From Blakeslea trispora (lineage: Eukaryota > Mucoromycota > Mucoromycetes > Mucorales > Choanephoraceae), in the NCBI GenBank assembly GCA_025331445.1, contig JAIWNE010000005.1, positions 1 through 64,000 of the forward strand: a stretch of DNA of 64,000 nucleotides, written 5' to 3'. The position numbers and the translations under genes were made by a program. The notes beneath the pieces were generated by a model. That model was not told the DNA's origin and did no database searches. It saw only the letters and a list, made by a program, of their open reading frames with translations. Positions 11,786 to 24,505 of this stretch are shown here, piece by piece. Each line of letters begins with the position of its first letter. Position 1 is the first letter of the stretch.

Positions 11786-12626
11786 TAACCTATGTGGAAT
11801 TATATATATATATATATATATATGTATAGCCTTTTCAACTCAGATGAGTACAAATGAAACTGCTTATTATTCTTTTGTTTAGATGACAGCAGTACTTGTT
11901 CATTCTTCACTCTTCTTCTTCTTTTCTCGAGTGTCATCTTTTAAGCTTATCTGACTTGTTGGACAAGTATCACTGCAAATTAAAGAGGAGTTTGGCTGTC
12001 ACAGGAGAGTGAATGTCGGCATGAAATACACCAAACGGAAAAATTATTTGCAAAGTGAGGAACAAATGGCTTTGGTTATACTAAAAAAAAAAAGATAAAG
12101 TGAAAAATAAACAGGTTGGAGATGGCTAGTTTTGCTATTTAGGTATGGACAGGTGTATGAAGTGAGGATGAAACTGGTTACTTGTGATTTGGAACAGCAG
12201 GCGAGAGTAGGTCTGCTTAGGAAAAGACCAAAGATGTCTGAGACGTCGAGTGGGATGACAGTAGTAACAGTGATCAAAGTGCTTGTGAAAGAAGAAAAGG
12301 AAAAGACAGATGGATCCTGTCGCTACATTCTTTGAGCAAAGAAGAAAAGGTGGAGATGGAGATGGAGGTGGCAGAGATGGAGGTGGCAGAGATGGAGGTG
12401 GCGAAATTGACGTTGTTGTATGAATCTAAAATAGTGGATACTTAGGTATCCTATGCGTATACCTCTTTCCACGGATCAAAATGCGCACCATAAAGGTCTT
12501 TTGTGTTCTGGTGAGGTTATGTTTATTGATATGGATCAATCAAACAGAAAAGCACATATTCTTCATACAACTCAAGCCTTTCGTTCTTGCCGTATTCATA
12601 GAGCTAACTAACTCTTGACAGCTGTC

Positions 12627-12736
12627 TTTTCTTTTCTTTTCTTTTCTTTTCTTTTCTTTTCTTTTCTTTTTCTTTTCTTTTCTTTCTTTCTTTTCTTTTC
12701 TTTTCTTTTCTTTTCTTTTCTTTTCTTTTCTTTTCT

Positions 12737-12773
<37 letters not shown>

Positions 12774-12795
12774 CTTTTCTTTTTCTTTTTCTTTT
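12627..12795. repeat. Pentamer TTTTC array, unit 1
   Basis: A long, slightly irregular (TTTTC)n tract. It gives spurious Lys/Glu-rich or Phe/Leu/Ser-rich frames on either strand. In units 2 and 3 the same tract is perfectly regular. Confidence 0.95.
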
Positions 12796-13773
12796 GTTTA
12801 CATCCATACCTCACGATCGATTTGAACTGGTCCGTGTTATCTTTATTTTTTTCTTCTTTTTCTTTTCTTCTCTTCTCTATAGAATCATGTTGAAGATACT
12901 TATAACCACGATATGCAGCCGAACAAAAACAATACGAGTAGTTGCTGTTCTTGAAGCTTCACATGTTCTCTCGATAATAGTGTGTCGTCTGTGTACTGCA
13001 TCACGTTGAAGCCAGACTTTTCTGATTGTCAAGAAGAGAAGAAGAGAAGAAGAGCCTTTCAAAAATTCAAGAGGAACTTGGCTGGCGTCAAAAACCAAAG
13101 CTTTTATTTATTGTCTCCTTTTGTTCTGTTGTTCGAATCCGAATCCGAATCCGTTACTGCTTTTGCCATCTCTGGTATGTGTCTGGGATTATCAAGCCTT
13201 CTCTCAAAATCAAGTCAAAAGCCAAGCCATACCAATGCATTCTAATCCAACATACGTCGGATATTATCGGTCGCTTTGAACAAAAGGAGGGAAAAAGATC
13301 ATCCTCCATTCACTTGGTGCTCCATTGTCTCATTGTCAAGAAATGTCCACTCTTATATTGAGCATACTCTTAGATCAGACACCCTTAGATCAAATGCCCT
13401 TAGATCAAACACCCTCGGATCGAGCGACTACTGTAGCTGTCGGAATGATCTCTGTCAGCATAAGCTGCAGTCATCTTGACAGAAACGTAAGCATTCAGTC
13501 TTTGGCATTTCACCTGCTTATTCAACCATAGCCTCTGTTATGACCATAACTCTCTTGGGCCTCTCCTTTCTTTTTTTTTATCTCTACTTTTTCTCAACCA
13601 TCACTGCAGATTTACTCTCTTTTAGCTGCAATCTTCATCTAGACTTCACTCTTTTTTTTTTCCTCCTTGGCTTTGTTTTGTTGCAAAAATGCATAAATTC
13701 TTTGTTTCCTTTTATTATGTCTTATTTGGATCTATCTCTCGCATTTCTATCCCTTTCCTTGTCTTTTCTTTCT

Positions 13774-13774
13774 T

Positions 13775-13824
<50 letters not shown>

Positions 13825-13850
13825 TTCCCTCTTTCCCTCTCTCTCTCTAC
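13774..13850. repeat. TC dinucleotide tract, unit 1
   Basis: A (TC)n-rich tract near the end of the unit, ahead of the unit-boundary palindrome. Confidence 0.9.
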
Positions 13851-13857
13851 TTCTATT

Positions 13858-13871
13858 GATACAATTGTATC
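13858..13871. repeat. 14-bp perfect palindrome at the unit boundary
   Basis: GATACAATTGTATC is its own reverse complement and sits just before ATTATTGTAAGGG, which I use as the unit start. It recurs at 24,530-24,543 and 35,039-35,052, and at 7,197-7,210 in the inverted arm. It could be a breakage or binding site; nothing in the sequence proves this. Confidence 0.85.
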
Positions 13872-14239
13872 ATTATTGTAAGGGTTCATTGGATCCATCT
13901 GAAAAGACAGATCAAACATTTTCTATAGAACAAGAGATGGGAAAAAACACTCGAGATGTATCTTTATAAAGCAGATTTTGTCAACACCATCTCATATATA
14001 TGTATATATATGTATATATATTACTGGAAGAGTATGATTGGTAATTTGGTCACAAATAACTCTGTTCTGACATGTCAGTGAAATGACGGTATGACTGATA
14101 GCAATAAGGGATTACTTTATAGCAGTGATAAACACACTCACGCACTCTGACTCTAACCACAGGATCTGAATTCAGGTTGGAAACACCAAAGGATGAATGT
14201 ACTTGGCTGACAGTAGTAAAGCTTTGAGCTTTAAACATT

Positions 14240-14309
14240 TTTCTTCTTCTTCTTCTTCTTCTTCTTCTTCTTCTTCCTTCTTCTTCTCTTCTTCTTCTTT
14301 TTTTTTTTC
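14240..14309. repeat. TTC triplet tract, unit 2
   Basis: An interrupted (TTC)n tract. The pure version is in unit 4. It yields an apparent poly-Ser, poly-Leu or poly-Arg frame that is not evidence of a gene. Confidence 0.9.
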
Positions 14310-14571
14310 TTTTGCATCCATGCAACTTTTCTCTAGTCCTTGTGCTCAACATCAAATGCATCTTCTCAATCCCTTTTAGTTATACACAAAAACATCTTTC
14401 TTGATCTTATGCTTTTACTCATCTGGATATAAGCGTACAAGCATAAACTCTTTTGACAGCATTTCCGTCCATTATGCTGAAAAGTACGATGAGTAATTGC
14501 TGTTGAGCATTGTATTGTTGTCATCAGGTAGGCGTCCGTCTACCAAAAGGTGTCCATACTAACACGCAAGC

Positions 14572-14716
14572 CTCAATAGTTTCTCAATAGTTTCTCAATA
14601 GTTCTCAATAGTTCCTCAATAGTTCTCAATAGTTCTCAATAGTTTCTCAATAGTTTCCAATAGTTCTCAATAGTTCTCTTCCAAGTAGTTCTCAATAGTT
14701 CTCAATAGGTTCTCAA
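14572..14716. repeat. 10-mer array, unit 2 (irregular)
   Basis: TTCTCAATAG repeats with many 1-bp slips (TTTCTC, TTCCTC), unlike the clean arrays of units 3 and 4. Confidence 0.9.
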
Positions 14717-14987
14717 ATGTTAGTTTTGTGTGAAATCACAAACATGTCTCCAACAACTATGGCCATGGCCATAATAATGCAGGTTGCACACACACTATTC
14801 CGAGTTCAATTCATTGTAGTCTCATGCAATCCAGTACAATCCAGTGCAATCCACTTGCGTATATCTCTTCTTTATTTCTGTCTCTTACTTTGCTTCTTTG
14901 ACTACCGCTCTAATCTATCTTGTGTCATATAGTTTGTGCGTGACCCGTGTTCGACCTATCCATTCTATATGCCTAGTCAATATCCAA

Positions 14988-15076
14988 TCCAGTATCCAGT
15001 ATCCAGTATCCAGTATCCATATCCCAGTATCCAGTATCCAGTATCCCAGTATCCAGTATCCAGTATCCAGTATTCA
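14988..15076. repeat. Heptamer array, unit 2
   Basis: CCAGTAT repeats with several indels. Confidence 0.9.
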
Positions 15077-15444
15077 ATACTCAACCTTCTACGTTCGATG
15101 TGTCACCTTGTTCTGTCCTCTTTTATCTATCTTACCTTCGAAGTCAACAGTAGCACAGCCTATTCTGCAGCGAGACACTTGTTCAACTAGCACATTTTCC
15201 TTCCAACTGGTGCCTACTCTGCATCTGCATTTGCTCAGGATACGAGCGCTGTCTCAACCGTTTATATAACCTGAGTAGTTGTTGGTTCAGTTTGCAAAAC
15301 AGAAACAAGACGTTCCTCTGTCGTACTCCACTATTCTTTGCCCTTTTTGCTGGCTTTAGTTGGATACGCAAGCATCTATAAGTCAAGGTCCCTGTGAGTA
15401 GATTCCATATTTGCCTCCATGGTAAAAACGATTGCAAAAAAAAA

Positions 15445-15983
15445 ATAAAGCACCTTCTAATAGGAGGTACTTGCAATATGCATCTTCTAATAGGAAGGTT
15501 TACTTTGCTTTTTTTTGCAGATGTATCTTCTAATGGAAGTTTACTTGCTTTTTTCGTAACGGCTGCTAATCCTTCTAAATAGGGAGGATTACTTTGCTTT
15601 TTTTTCTAGACGGCTGGTATCCTTCTAAATAGGAAGGTTTACTTTGCTTTTTTTCAAGGCTGCTAATCCTTCTAAATAGGGAAGGTTTACTTTGCTTTTT
15701 TTTCGTAACGGCTGCTAATCCTTCTAAATAGGGAAGGTTTACTTTGCTTTTTTTTGCAACGGTGCTAATCCTTCTAAATAGGGAAGGATTACTTTGCTTT
15801 TTTTTCGTAACGGCTGCTAATCCTTCTAAATAGGGAAGGTTACTTTGCTTTTTTTCGTAACGGCTGCTAATCCTTCTAAATAGGGAAGGTTTACTTTGCT
15901 TTTTTTTCGTAACGGCTGCTAATCCTTCTAAATAGGGAAGGTTTACTTTGCTTTTTTTTTTGCAATGACTGCTAATCCTTAAA
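15445..15983. repeat. ~50-bp minisatellite, unit 2
   Basis: About ten copies of a ~50-bp monomer built of CCTTCTAAATAGGGAAGG, TTTACTTTGC, a T-run and CGTAACGGCTGCTAAT or GCAATGACTGCTAAT. The AATCCTTC and GAAGGATT halves of the core are reverse complements, so each monomer can form a small hairpin. Confidence 0.9.
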
Positions 15984-16014
15984 CCATCAGAGAAACAAAT
16001 TAGGAAGATTACTA

Positions 16015-16334
16015 TTGCTGATCCAGAGTATCTAAAGCATCTTCAAAGTGTCCGTCTTCTTCCCCATACCAGGAGAGACAGAGACGTCCTCAACAGTTAG
16101 GAGTGTAGAAGCGAATTCGACTTGGAGCATATGGTTGCGCTGATAATGGCTTTCAAAGGTCTGTGAGTGGTTCCAATTGCCCAAAGCGACTATATCACTT
16201 TTGTCGATATTTTTGTCCAAGGCAGCAGACGAGACCAAGGAATAAAGAGTGGTAGATTCGGTGGTAACTGTGAAGTTTGTATGACAGACAGAAAGTGAGA
16301 TCAAAGAGTAAGTACTTTGAAACGGGTTATACAA
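16015..16334 (-). pseudogene. Tyrosine-recombinase C-terminal remnant, unit 2 (frameshifted)
   Basis: This matches the 107-residue frame of units 3 and 4, but a one-base difference after SPGMG shifts the end of the frame. The conserved tail motif GNWNHSQTFESHYQR is present. Confidence 0.5.
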
Positions 16335-16825
16335 ATTTATTGAGAATAAAAGTGTGAGAGAGTTCTATCTGTTCTGATCTTTACAAGAGCATTTATACTA
16401 AAGGATTTAGGAATGGTTTATCCTTGATTTTAAACTGAGGAGTAATTGTATGAGTAATCAATCCTGAATCATATTGCTTTTATGTATAATGACAGCTATT
16501 GGATGTTTATGTTGAATTCTTCAATTGGAAACAATAGGTTTCCTGTCTGATTGTGAATTTCAGTATTACTGGTAATTTACAGAGTTGTTTATAATAGTAG
16601 AAAGTATCTAACTTAGTATGTGGTGTTAATTGTTGTATAGCTGCTGTTGTCTTGAATGTAATTATATGTTGTATGTTGCACATAACTGTTGTGCCATATC
16701 TTTTATTTGGTTGTATTCTTTGATGTGTTTACATTCAACCATTCTTGCCTATCCGAAATAGTACAATGAATGTATCACGTGGAGAAGCATGTAAAGCAAT
16801 GAAAGATCCATCTTCCTTCTGTGAG

Positions 16826-16868
16826 AGTGAGTGAGTGAGTGAGTGAGTGAGTGAGTGAGTGAGTGAGT
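16826..16868. repeat. TGAG tetramer tract, unit 2
   Basis: (GTGA)n tract. It recurs at 27,348-27,400 and 37,976-38,022, and shortened at about 45,100-45,120 in inverse orientation. Confidence 0.9.
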
Positions 16869-19800
16869 AAGAGTAAATGAGAGGTTCACTATCAATTATC
16901 GTTGCACCTCTTTACTATGTTGTTTAAGCATCTTACTGACCATAATGCAATTACTGAGAGAGAAAAAAGGACTGAGAGTAGCACATACTATCAAGTAAGA
17001 AGAATAAGCCTTGACTATGCAAACATGTATGAGATCAGTAGAGTGCTTCTCAAACAAAAGCACACCTTGTTAAAGCACTACTATATGAGAGAGATAAAGG
17101 GCTGGAAATATATGCATGAATCTTGAGGATGGATCATGAAGCAATCGACAAGCATAATAGAGTGTGTAGAGGATGTTCATCATTCCATCCAAGTCAGGTA
17201 GAGATTAGGTTTGATCAAGCAGTAGATTTAGATAGGTTTGATCACATAAGAGTAACAGTAATCGAGCAACCTAGTGTCAGTCAGTAGAATGCTTATTGAA
17301 TGTAGGCATAATTTACTGAATTGATTGAACTCTTATTCATTCAACAAAATTAAGTGATCAAGAAATGCATCTTTAGCGAGCAAAAAGAAAAAAAGTAAAA
17401 AAAAAGAAAAGTAAGATTTTATAACAAGTGTTTATTTATTGGATTTATAACAACATAATGTTAGAAGTCTATTAGCCAGTTTATTACAACTGTTTCCAAG
17501 GGTAACCAATCGTGGAGGTTGACTTCAATCTACCCTCTTCTCTAGCTCACGGTGCGAGATACCGCCTGAGTGACCTCGTAAGGTAAAACAGGGGAAGACC
17601 ATACCAACGTCCTACTGAGGATCCCTAGGGGTTGACGACAAGCAATGAGAGCAAAGGTAACCAATACCCTCAAAGTGTCGCATATGTCAAAGACTCGAAA
17701 GGAAAAAGAGTGTCATATTTCGTATGAAGAAAACATAACTTGTATGCTAGGGTACCCACCCTCCCCGCTCTTCATCTTCCATAAGCACTCCCCGAATTGC
17801 TTCTAATATCCACGTCTGAACCTGCCTAGTAAAGAACCATAGCTCAAAGAACCACAGCTCTCACTTGACTAGGGTAGCCAGCATACGTCCAGGCATCACC
17901 CTCTCTCTCTCCCTCTAACTCTCTCTCTAACGAAAAAGAAAGAAAGAAAGAAAAAAAGTGAAGCTGTCACATCCTGAGTGAGAGTATCCTCCCCTTTAAC
18001 TCCAACTCCTAGCTCTCTTATTCTCTACTGCTCCCTCACTGAAGGGGACTAAAAAGCAAAAGAATAGTCATGCGAGAAGGGAGAAAGAGATCAGCAAAAG
18101 AGAAAGTCCAACACTGCTACGAAATCAGGAGGGCACCCTTTCAAACATAACAGCAGCCAACGCGTCTATCGAAAAGATGTCATTCACGCCGGTCTCTCTT
18201 GCAACTGTGCATTACTGAAGAAACAGTAACGAGCTGCCTCAGTCTGTGCGATAGCAAGAATCACCTTGCCCTTGAAGAGAAAAAAAGAGAAAAAAAAATA
18301 GGGCGGATTTTTTTTTTTTTTTCCTCTATATGAAAATTGCCTTCTCCTCCCTATTTTCTCAAAACCAATCATAATGATAAGCACAATGATGACGTAGCAC
18401 ATCACTCAACATGTATTTTTGGCTTCTTTCTTTTTTTTCTCTCTCTCTCTATCTTTCTTTGTATAACTGATACAATAGAGAGTAAAAGGGAATTGACAAT
18501 ATGAAGGAGCTTGCTTTATTATGCAGCTAATGGCTTTGGATAGAGAGCTCCTCTACAATTGCAGTAACACATAGCCAACACCGAAATCATGAAATTATGC
18601 GGAGCAAGAAAGGAAAAGAAAAAAAAAAAGAGGTACTTCTAGCCGAGACCTCGTTATGTTCAAAAATGAATCAAAGCATGATTAGAATGAACAACTTAAA
18701 CTAAGCAAATTCATTCAGTCAGTTAGTCAGTCAGTAATACCTGTCACTACAATAACCAAGTGTTTATGAGAAGATAACAGTGAGATACGTTCAATTTCAA
18801 AGACTTGTCTGGTGGCTTATCCGCCAAATCTAAAGCATCAAATAGATGCTGATACCCCTTTAAGCCAGTTGTAAGAAAGAAAGAAGAATCAGTGCTGTAT
18901 AATAACATTTGAACGAAAGGGTTACATCTCGTTTGATTTACTCTGAGAAAAAAAGAAAGAAAGATGAATTGTTGTCTCCAATGAAGATCTGGATCCAAGC
19001 ACTGTGTAACTTTGTTTTCTTGTTCTTTTTTTTTATGTTTGGGCTCTGAGATAGCTGTCAAGATGGTTTTTTCTCTTGAGAGAAAGACATATGCTGTACT
19101 TTTGGAATTGGAAGCACCAAGGATTTACTTGTCTGATTGTGAGGATTGGCTGTGTTTGATTTACAGGGTTGAGATACTATTGTTGTATACTAGTGTTCCC
19201 TTTATATTGACATTCTGCACTATAAGCAACGGTTTATAAAAATGCTGTATATCCCTATTAGAGAGGCTGTTATGTGGTATTTATTTCTGGTTATTATTGT
19301 TATTGATGCGAACTTTTCAATATGCTTGTGTTTCTGATTTTAAAGTGTATTTTGTTTGGCTCCAAAAATATCAGAATTCTGTCTCATTGTCTTCATTTGG
19401 CTGTCAAGCATTCTCTAAGCAAGTTATACATGGCATTAAAGCCAAAGACTTTCTTAAGACTCAATCCTCACACAAAGAACAGAATTTGATTATCTCAACC
19501 ATTGATTTCCTTTTTTTTTTTTTATTTTGATTTCACATATTCCTCAGAAAAAGAGCAAAAGAAAACATACATGCAAGCCCAAGCTAATGAAGTTACAGAA
19601 TATAACTTACATAGTACCAATTACTGGTACTTTGCATTTAACGGTCTCTATTACCTGCCATTAAAGGAACGGGTGGCTTCATCTCAGTTTCCAGTGCTAG
19701 GAAGCTATGCTTAATAACCTATGTGGAATTATATATATATATATATATGTATAGCCTTTTCAACTCAGATGAGTACAAATGAAACTGCTTATTATTCTTT

Positions 19801-19976
19801 TGTTTAGATGACAGCAGTACTTGTTCATTCTTCACTCTTCTTCTTCTTTTCTCGAGTGTCATCTTTTAAGCTTATCTGACTTGTTGGACAAGTATCACTG
19901 CAAATTAAAGAGGAGTTTGGCTGTCACAGGAGAGTGAATGTCGGCATGAAATACACCAAACGGAAAAATTATTTGC

Positions 19977-22735
19977 GTATTTTCAAAAAAAAATTTGGCG
20001 TACTTTCAAAAAAATAAATTACGCAGTGGAAAAAAAAAGTTTGGCGCTTAAGCTAGAAATAATTTGGCGCCGATGGCCAAGACCCTATGGCGACTAAAAG
20101 TTCGCTACGCTTTTAGTGGTTATCTCCTTTTCTCTTGGAATTGATGAAGTCCTTGGTTCTTCAAAAATCCTCATCATCCATCCCAAGAAGTTCATGACGC
20201 TTCAAAGATTTTCGTGATGTAGCTTCAAGACCTCAGGTCCCTTGAGATCGAGAGCTATACTAAACTCCTTTTGTTTTTTTCATAGAAGTTAACCACGCTC
20301 CTATGTATCTGCCAGAAGTTAACCATGCTTCCAACATGTCGTATTTGGGCATACACAGAAGCCAGAACGACTCATAATCGAAAATTCAATTAATCATCAT
20401 CAAAGGTTATTTTGACAGATAATGTCAAAATAACAATAAATCAAACAATGTTCACAAAGTTGGAAACTTAAAATCATTTCAGATATTACCAGAGGTAATC
20501 CTGAAATCAAACATCTAACAAGCATTGGTAAAAAGCGATGATATGATATATAAAGCGTTCAATGTGCCTAGCTAACACATTGAAAGCATGATCAGATTTA
20601 TATTCATTGACTCTCTTCTCATCAATACTTGAAATGGCTATATGACATGACACATGTGATAGCAGGATGGTTGCATGGGCCTTATAACACCAAGGTGGCA
20701 GCATCTAACAGAACAAGCAATGATTCTAGAGATTTCATTATAAGAAAAGACTAAATCATTACTTGGATAAAGATAGTTCTGAGACATAATTACAAAGGGC
20801 TTGTCTATCGTTATCACCTAATCTAAACTGATCTAAACATCCAACGAAACAAGTGAACAAGTATGAAACAGTTATACCTGATATATTGAAACACTAATCA
20901 AGATTAAACATATCTTGTCGAGCATAATTATTATCTCTCCAAGATATAAATCAAGTAAACAATATATCTCCACCTTATTCAAGGCGGAGGATAAAATCTG
21001 GCTACAGCCATCTTTCAATTAAGGTGACCAGTCATCCTAGTAGGAAAACTGCTCATACAGATAAAATTATAACGGAGTGATTGATTAAAACCGAGATAGA
21101 AATAATATATAAACACAACATGGACTTGCAGTAGAATCAGTTCTCTCTCTTTCTTTTTAATAAAAAAAATCGAGTTCCCTCTCATTGAATCTATCTGAGA
21201 CTGCAAATATCACACTTTTAGGGCATCTGAAGAGAGAGAAGAAAAAAAAAGGTCAAGTCGTTGTCACTGATTAGGTCAATCTTGTCTTAGGATGTGTTTA
21301 ATGGCGAAATAGGATTTGAATGCTTGTATTGGCTGTGCTACTTTGCAAGTAAGAAAGGAAGGTTTTGTATATGTATGTATGTGTTCTTTTGCGCGTATGT
21401 ATGTATATTATTACTAACTGAAGATGACAGAGTAGGTTACCGACTGCTACCATCTGTCCAGTCTAGGCACTAAACACTTTCGGTTGGGAGTTATGTCTGT
21501 CCAAGGCATCGCGAGCATTTGCATTGACCGTGCAACTTTGTAAGTGCTTTCTTTTTTCTGGACACCAACAGGGATGGGGTAGAAAGCTGATCGCTACTTC
21601 CGTCTTGTCCGCGCACAACAACCCAGGATCAGAAGTTATGTCTGTCCAAGGCATCGCTAGCATTCACACATGGAAATGGGTACTGCACCTTGCTTCAGTT
21701 GTTTGCGACATACAAAAAAAACAAAAAAGTATAGAACTGATATAGATTCAGCAATACCCTCGGCCGGTAAGTAGTCTTTTCGTAAGATGAACATCGTGAG
21801 CTGTTGTGTTGTGTACTACGCTCTCTTTCATTTTCTTTTTCTCTGGATTATGTTGAAAGCGGTGTCCCGGTTTCTTCCTGAAAAACTAGGCTTCGTAAGC
21901 TTTCTGAGCTTGTGATGGGGTCTCTTCTTCGGAAAGGACGCGTCCTTGATTGGGTTGTTATCTGGTTGATTCTTTCTGTGGGTAATATGCTGTTTTTTTT
22001 ATTCTTTATTTCTCTTTTCTGACACTGGACACCAAAAGAGATGGAGTGGAAAGCTGATCGCCGCTTCCGTCTTGTCCGCCAACTTTGTAGGTTAGAAGTT
22101 ATGTCTGTCCAAGGCATTGCGAACACACACACACACACACACACATATATGTGTCTATCTATATTTGCGCTTATGTATATTCACACACCTATATATGGAC
22201 CTGAATTGTGTATGACTGCCTCTCTAGCTTTTCGTGCACTTTTCTTTAGTTTTACATATATATGTATATATATGCGCTTATATTTATGGATGCTATATTT
22301 ATAACAATGAAGGTGGAAGTAATAGGAGACGAGCAATGAACAATTTGCGTCAGCTTCTTTTGCTTTTACACAATGCAGTGCAAGACATTGCTTCCTTTGT
22401 CATGGAGAAACGAAACGAAACGAAATGACATGATGTACTCTGAGAAGGAGATCTGCTGAACGACTGATTAGTTGGATGGTTCATGTATTCAATATCTGAT
22501 ATACAGAGGCAATAGCACCAGTAACAGCACCAGTAACAGCACCAGTAACAGCATCACCAGCAATAAACAGCTTCGTTTCGCCCAAAATCAAATTGGAACA
22601 AGTTGAAGGGAGAGAGAGAAGAAAAGATGGAAGGATTTAAAAAAATGAGACAAAGACAAGGAGACAAAGCAAGCACATACATAGATACACAAGAAAGAAA
22701 GTTGAATGAGAAGATAGAAAAGGCCCAAAAAACGC
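19977..22735. repeat. 2.76-kb optional module, unit 2
   Basis: Present here and in unit 3, absent from unit 1, unit 4 and the inverted arm, where flanks join as ATTATTTGC-AAAGTGAGG. The dinucleotide GC occurs at both ends, which fits either a 2-bp target duplication or a deletion at 2-bp microhomology. Termini are only vaguely similar when inverted (GCGTATTTT and GCGTTTTTT). Inside are an 8-bp-stem hairpin (20,093-20,117), three copies of GTTATGTCTGTCCAAGGCAT (21,490, 21,635, 22,098), two copies of a ~40-bp segment beginning CTGGACACCAA, and a CA tract (22,124-22,145). No recognisable protein. Confidence 0.85.
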
Positions 22736-23309
22736 AAAGTGAGGAACAAATGGCTTTGGTTATACTAAAAAAAAAAAGATAAAGTGAAAAATAAACAGGT
22801 TGGAGATGGCTAGTTTTGCTATTTAGGTATGGACAGGTGTATGAAGTGAGGATGAAACTGGTTACTTGTGATTTGGAACAGCAGGCGAGAGTAGGTCTGC
22901 TTAGGAAAAGACCAAAGATGTCTGAGACGTCGAGTGGGATGACAGTAGTAACAGTGATCAAAGTGCTTGTGAAAGAAGAAAAGGAAAAGACAGATGGATC
23001 CTGTCGCTACATTCTTTGAGCAAAGAAGAAAAGGTGGAGATGGAGATGGAGGTGGCAGAGATGGAGGTGGCAGAGATGGAGGTGGCGAAATTGACGTTGT
23101 TGTATGAATCTAAAATAGTGGATACTTAGGTATCCTATGCGTATACCTCTTTCCACGGATCAAAATGCGCACCATAAAGGTCTTTTGTGTTCTGGTGAGG
23201 TTATGTTTATTGATATGGATCAATCAAACAGAAAAGCACATATTCTTCATACAACTCAAGCCTTTCGTTCTTGCCGTATTCATAGAGCTAACTAACTCTT
23301 GACAGCTGT

Positions 23310-23461
23310 CTTTTCTTTTCTTTTCTTTTCTTTTCTTTTCTTTTCTTTTCTTTTCTTTTCTTTTCTTTTCTTTTCTTTTCTTTTCTTTTCTTTTCTTTTC
23401 TTTTCTTTTCTTTTCTTTTCTTTTCTTTTCTTTTCTTTTCTTTTCTTTTCTTTTTCTTTTG
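23310..23461. repeat. Pentamer TTTTC array, unit 2
   Basis: A regular (TTTTC)n run of roughly 30 copies. Confidence 0.95.
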
Positions 23462-24439
23462 TTTACATCCATACCTCACGATCGATTTGAACTGGTCCGT
23501 GTTATCTTTATTTTTTTCTTCTTTTTCTTTTCTTCTCTTCTCTATAGAATCATGTTGAAGATACTTATAACCACGATATGCAGCCGAACAAAAACAATAC
23601 GAGTAGTTGCTGTTCTTGAAGCTTCACATGTTCTCTCGATAATAGTGTGTCGTCTGTGTACTGCATCACGTTGAAGCCAGACTTTTCTGATTGTCAAGAA
23701 GAGAAGAAGAGAAGAAGAGCCTTTCAAAAATTCAAGAGGAACTTGGCTGGCGTCAAAAACCAAAGCTTTTATTTATTGTCTCCTTTTGTTCTGTTGTTCG
23801 AATCCGAATCCGAATCCGTTACTGCTTTTGCCATCTCTGGTATGTGTCTGGGATTATCAAGCCTTCTCTCAAAATCAAGTCAAAAGCCAAGCCATACCAA
23901 TGCATTCTAATCCAACATACGTCGGATATTATCGGTCGCTTTGAACAAAAGGAGGGAAAAAGATCATCCTCCATTCACTTGGTGCTCCATTGTCTCATTG
24001 TCAAGAAATGTCCACTCTTATATTGAGCATACTCTTAGATCAGACACCCTTAGATCAAATGCCCTTAGATCAAACACCCTCGGATCGAGCGACTACTGTA
24101 GCTGTCGGAATGATCTCTGTCAGCATAAGCTGCAGTCATCTTGACAGAAACGTAAGCATTCAGTCTTTGGCATTTCACCTGCTTATTCAACCATAGCCTC
24201 TGTTATGACCATAACTCTCTTGGGCCTCTCCTTTCTTTTTTTTTTATCTCTACTTTTTCTCAACCATCACTGCAGATTTACTCTCTTTTAGCTGCAATCT
24301 TCATCTAGACTTCACTCTTTTTTTTTCCTCCTTGGCTTTGTTTTGTTGCAAAAATGCATAAATTCTTTGTTTCCTTTTATTATGTCTTATTTGGATCTAT
24401 CTCTCGCATTTCTATCCCTTTCCTTGTCTTTTCTTTCTT

Positions 24440-24443
<4 letters not shown>

Positions 24444-24494
<51 letters not shown>
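24444..24494. repeat. TC dinucleotide tract, unit 2
   Basis: A pure (TC)n run just before the unit-boundary palindrome. Confidence 0.9.

Positions 24495-24505
<11 letters not shown>

Larger units (their letters stand above)
9029..13871 (+). repeat. Satellite unit 1 (5'-truncated, lacks the 2.76-kb module)
   Basis: It begins abruptly inside the unit at GAGAGAGAAAAAGG, corresponding to about 16,955 in unit 2, and runs to the unit end at the 14-bp palindrome. Apart from microsatellite length and homopolymer differences it is nearly identical to units 2-4 by eye. At 12,054 it passes straight from ATTATTTGC to AAAGTGAGG, where units 2 and 3 carry 2.76 kb more. Confidence 0.9.

Noticed and set aside
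12615..12893. Phe/Leu/Ser-rich and Lys/Glu-rich frames across the TTTTC arrays
   Set aside because: They are translations of a pure pentamer repeat, differ between units and have no flanking coding sequence.
13131..13155. GTTCGAATCCGAATCC resembling a tRNA T-loop
   Set aside because: It is a GAATCC micro-repeat; no A-box or cloverleaf can be built upstream.
19977..22735. 2.76-kb module as a classic inverted-repeat transposon
   Set aside because: The ends agree over only about nine bases, there is no transposase, and the 2-bp repeat at the edges is equally well explained by deletion.
22554..22961. 135-codon minus-strand frame in units 2 and 3
   Set aside because: It spans the junction of the optional 2.76-kb module, is truncated in units lacking it, and has Cys/Phe/Ser-rich composition without a motif.
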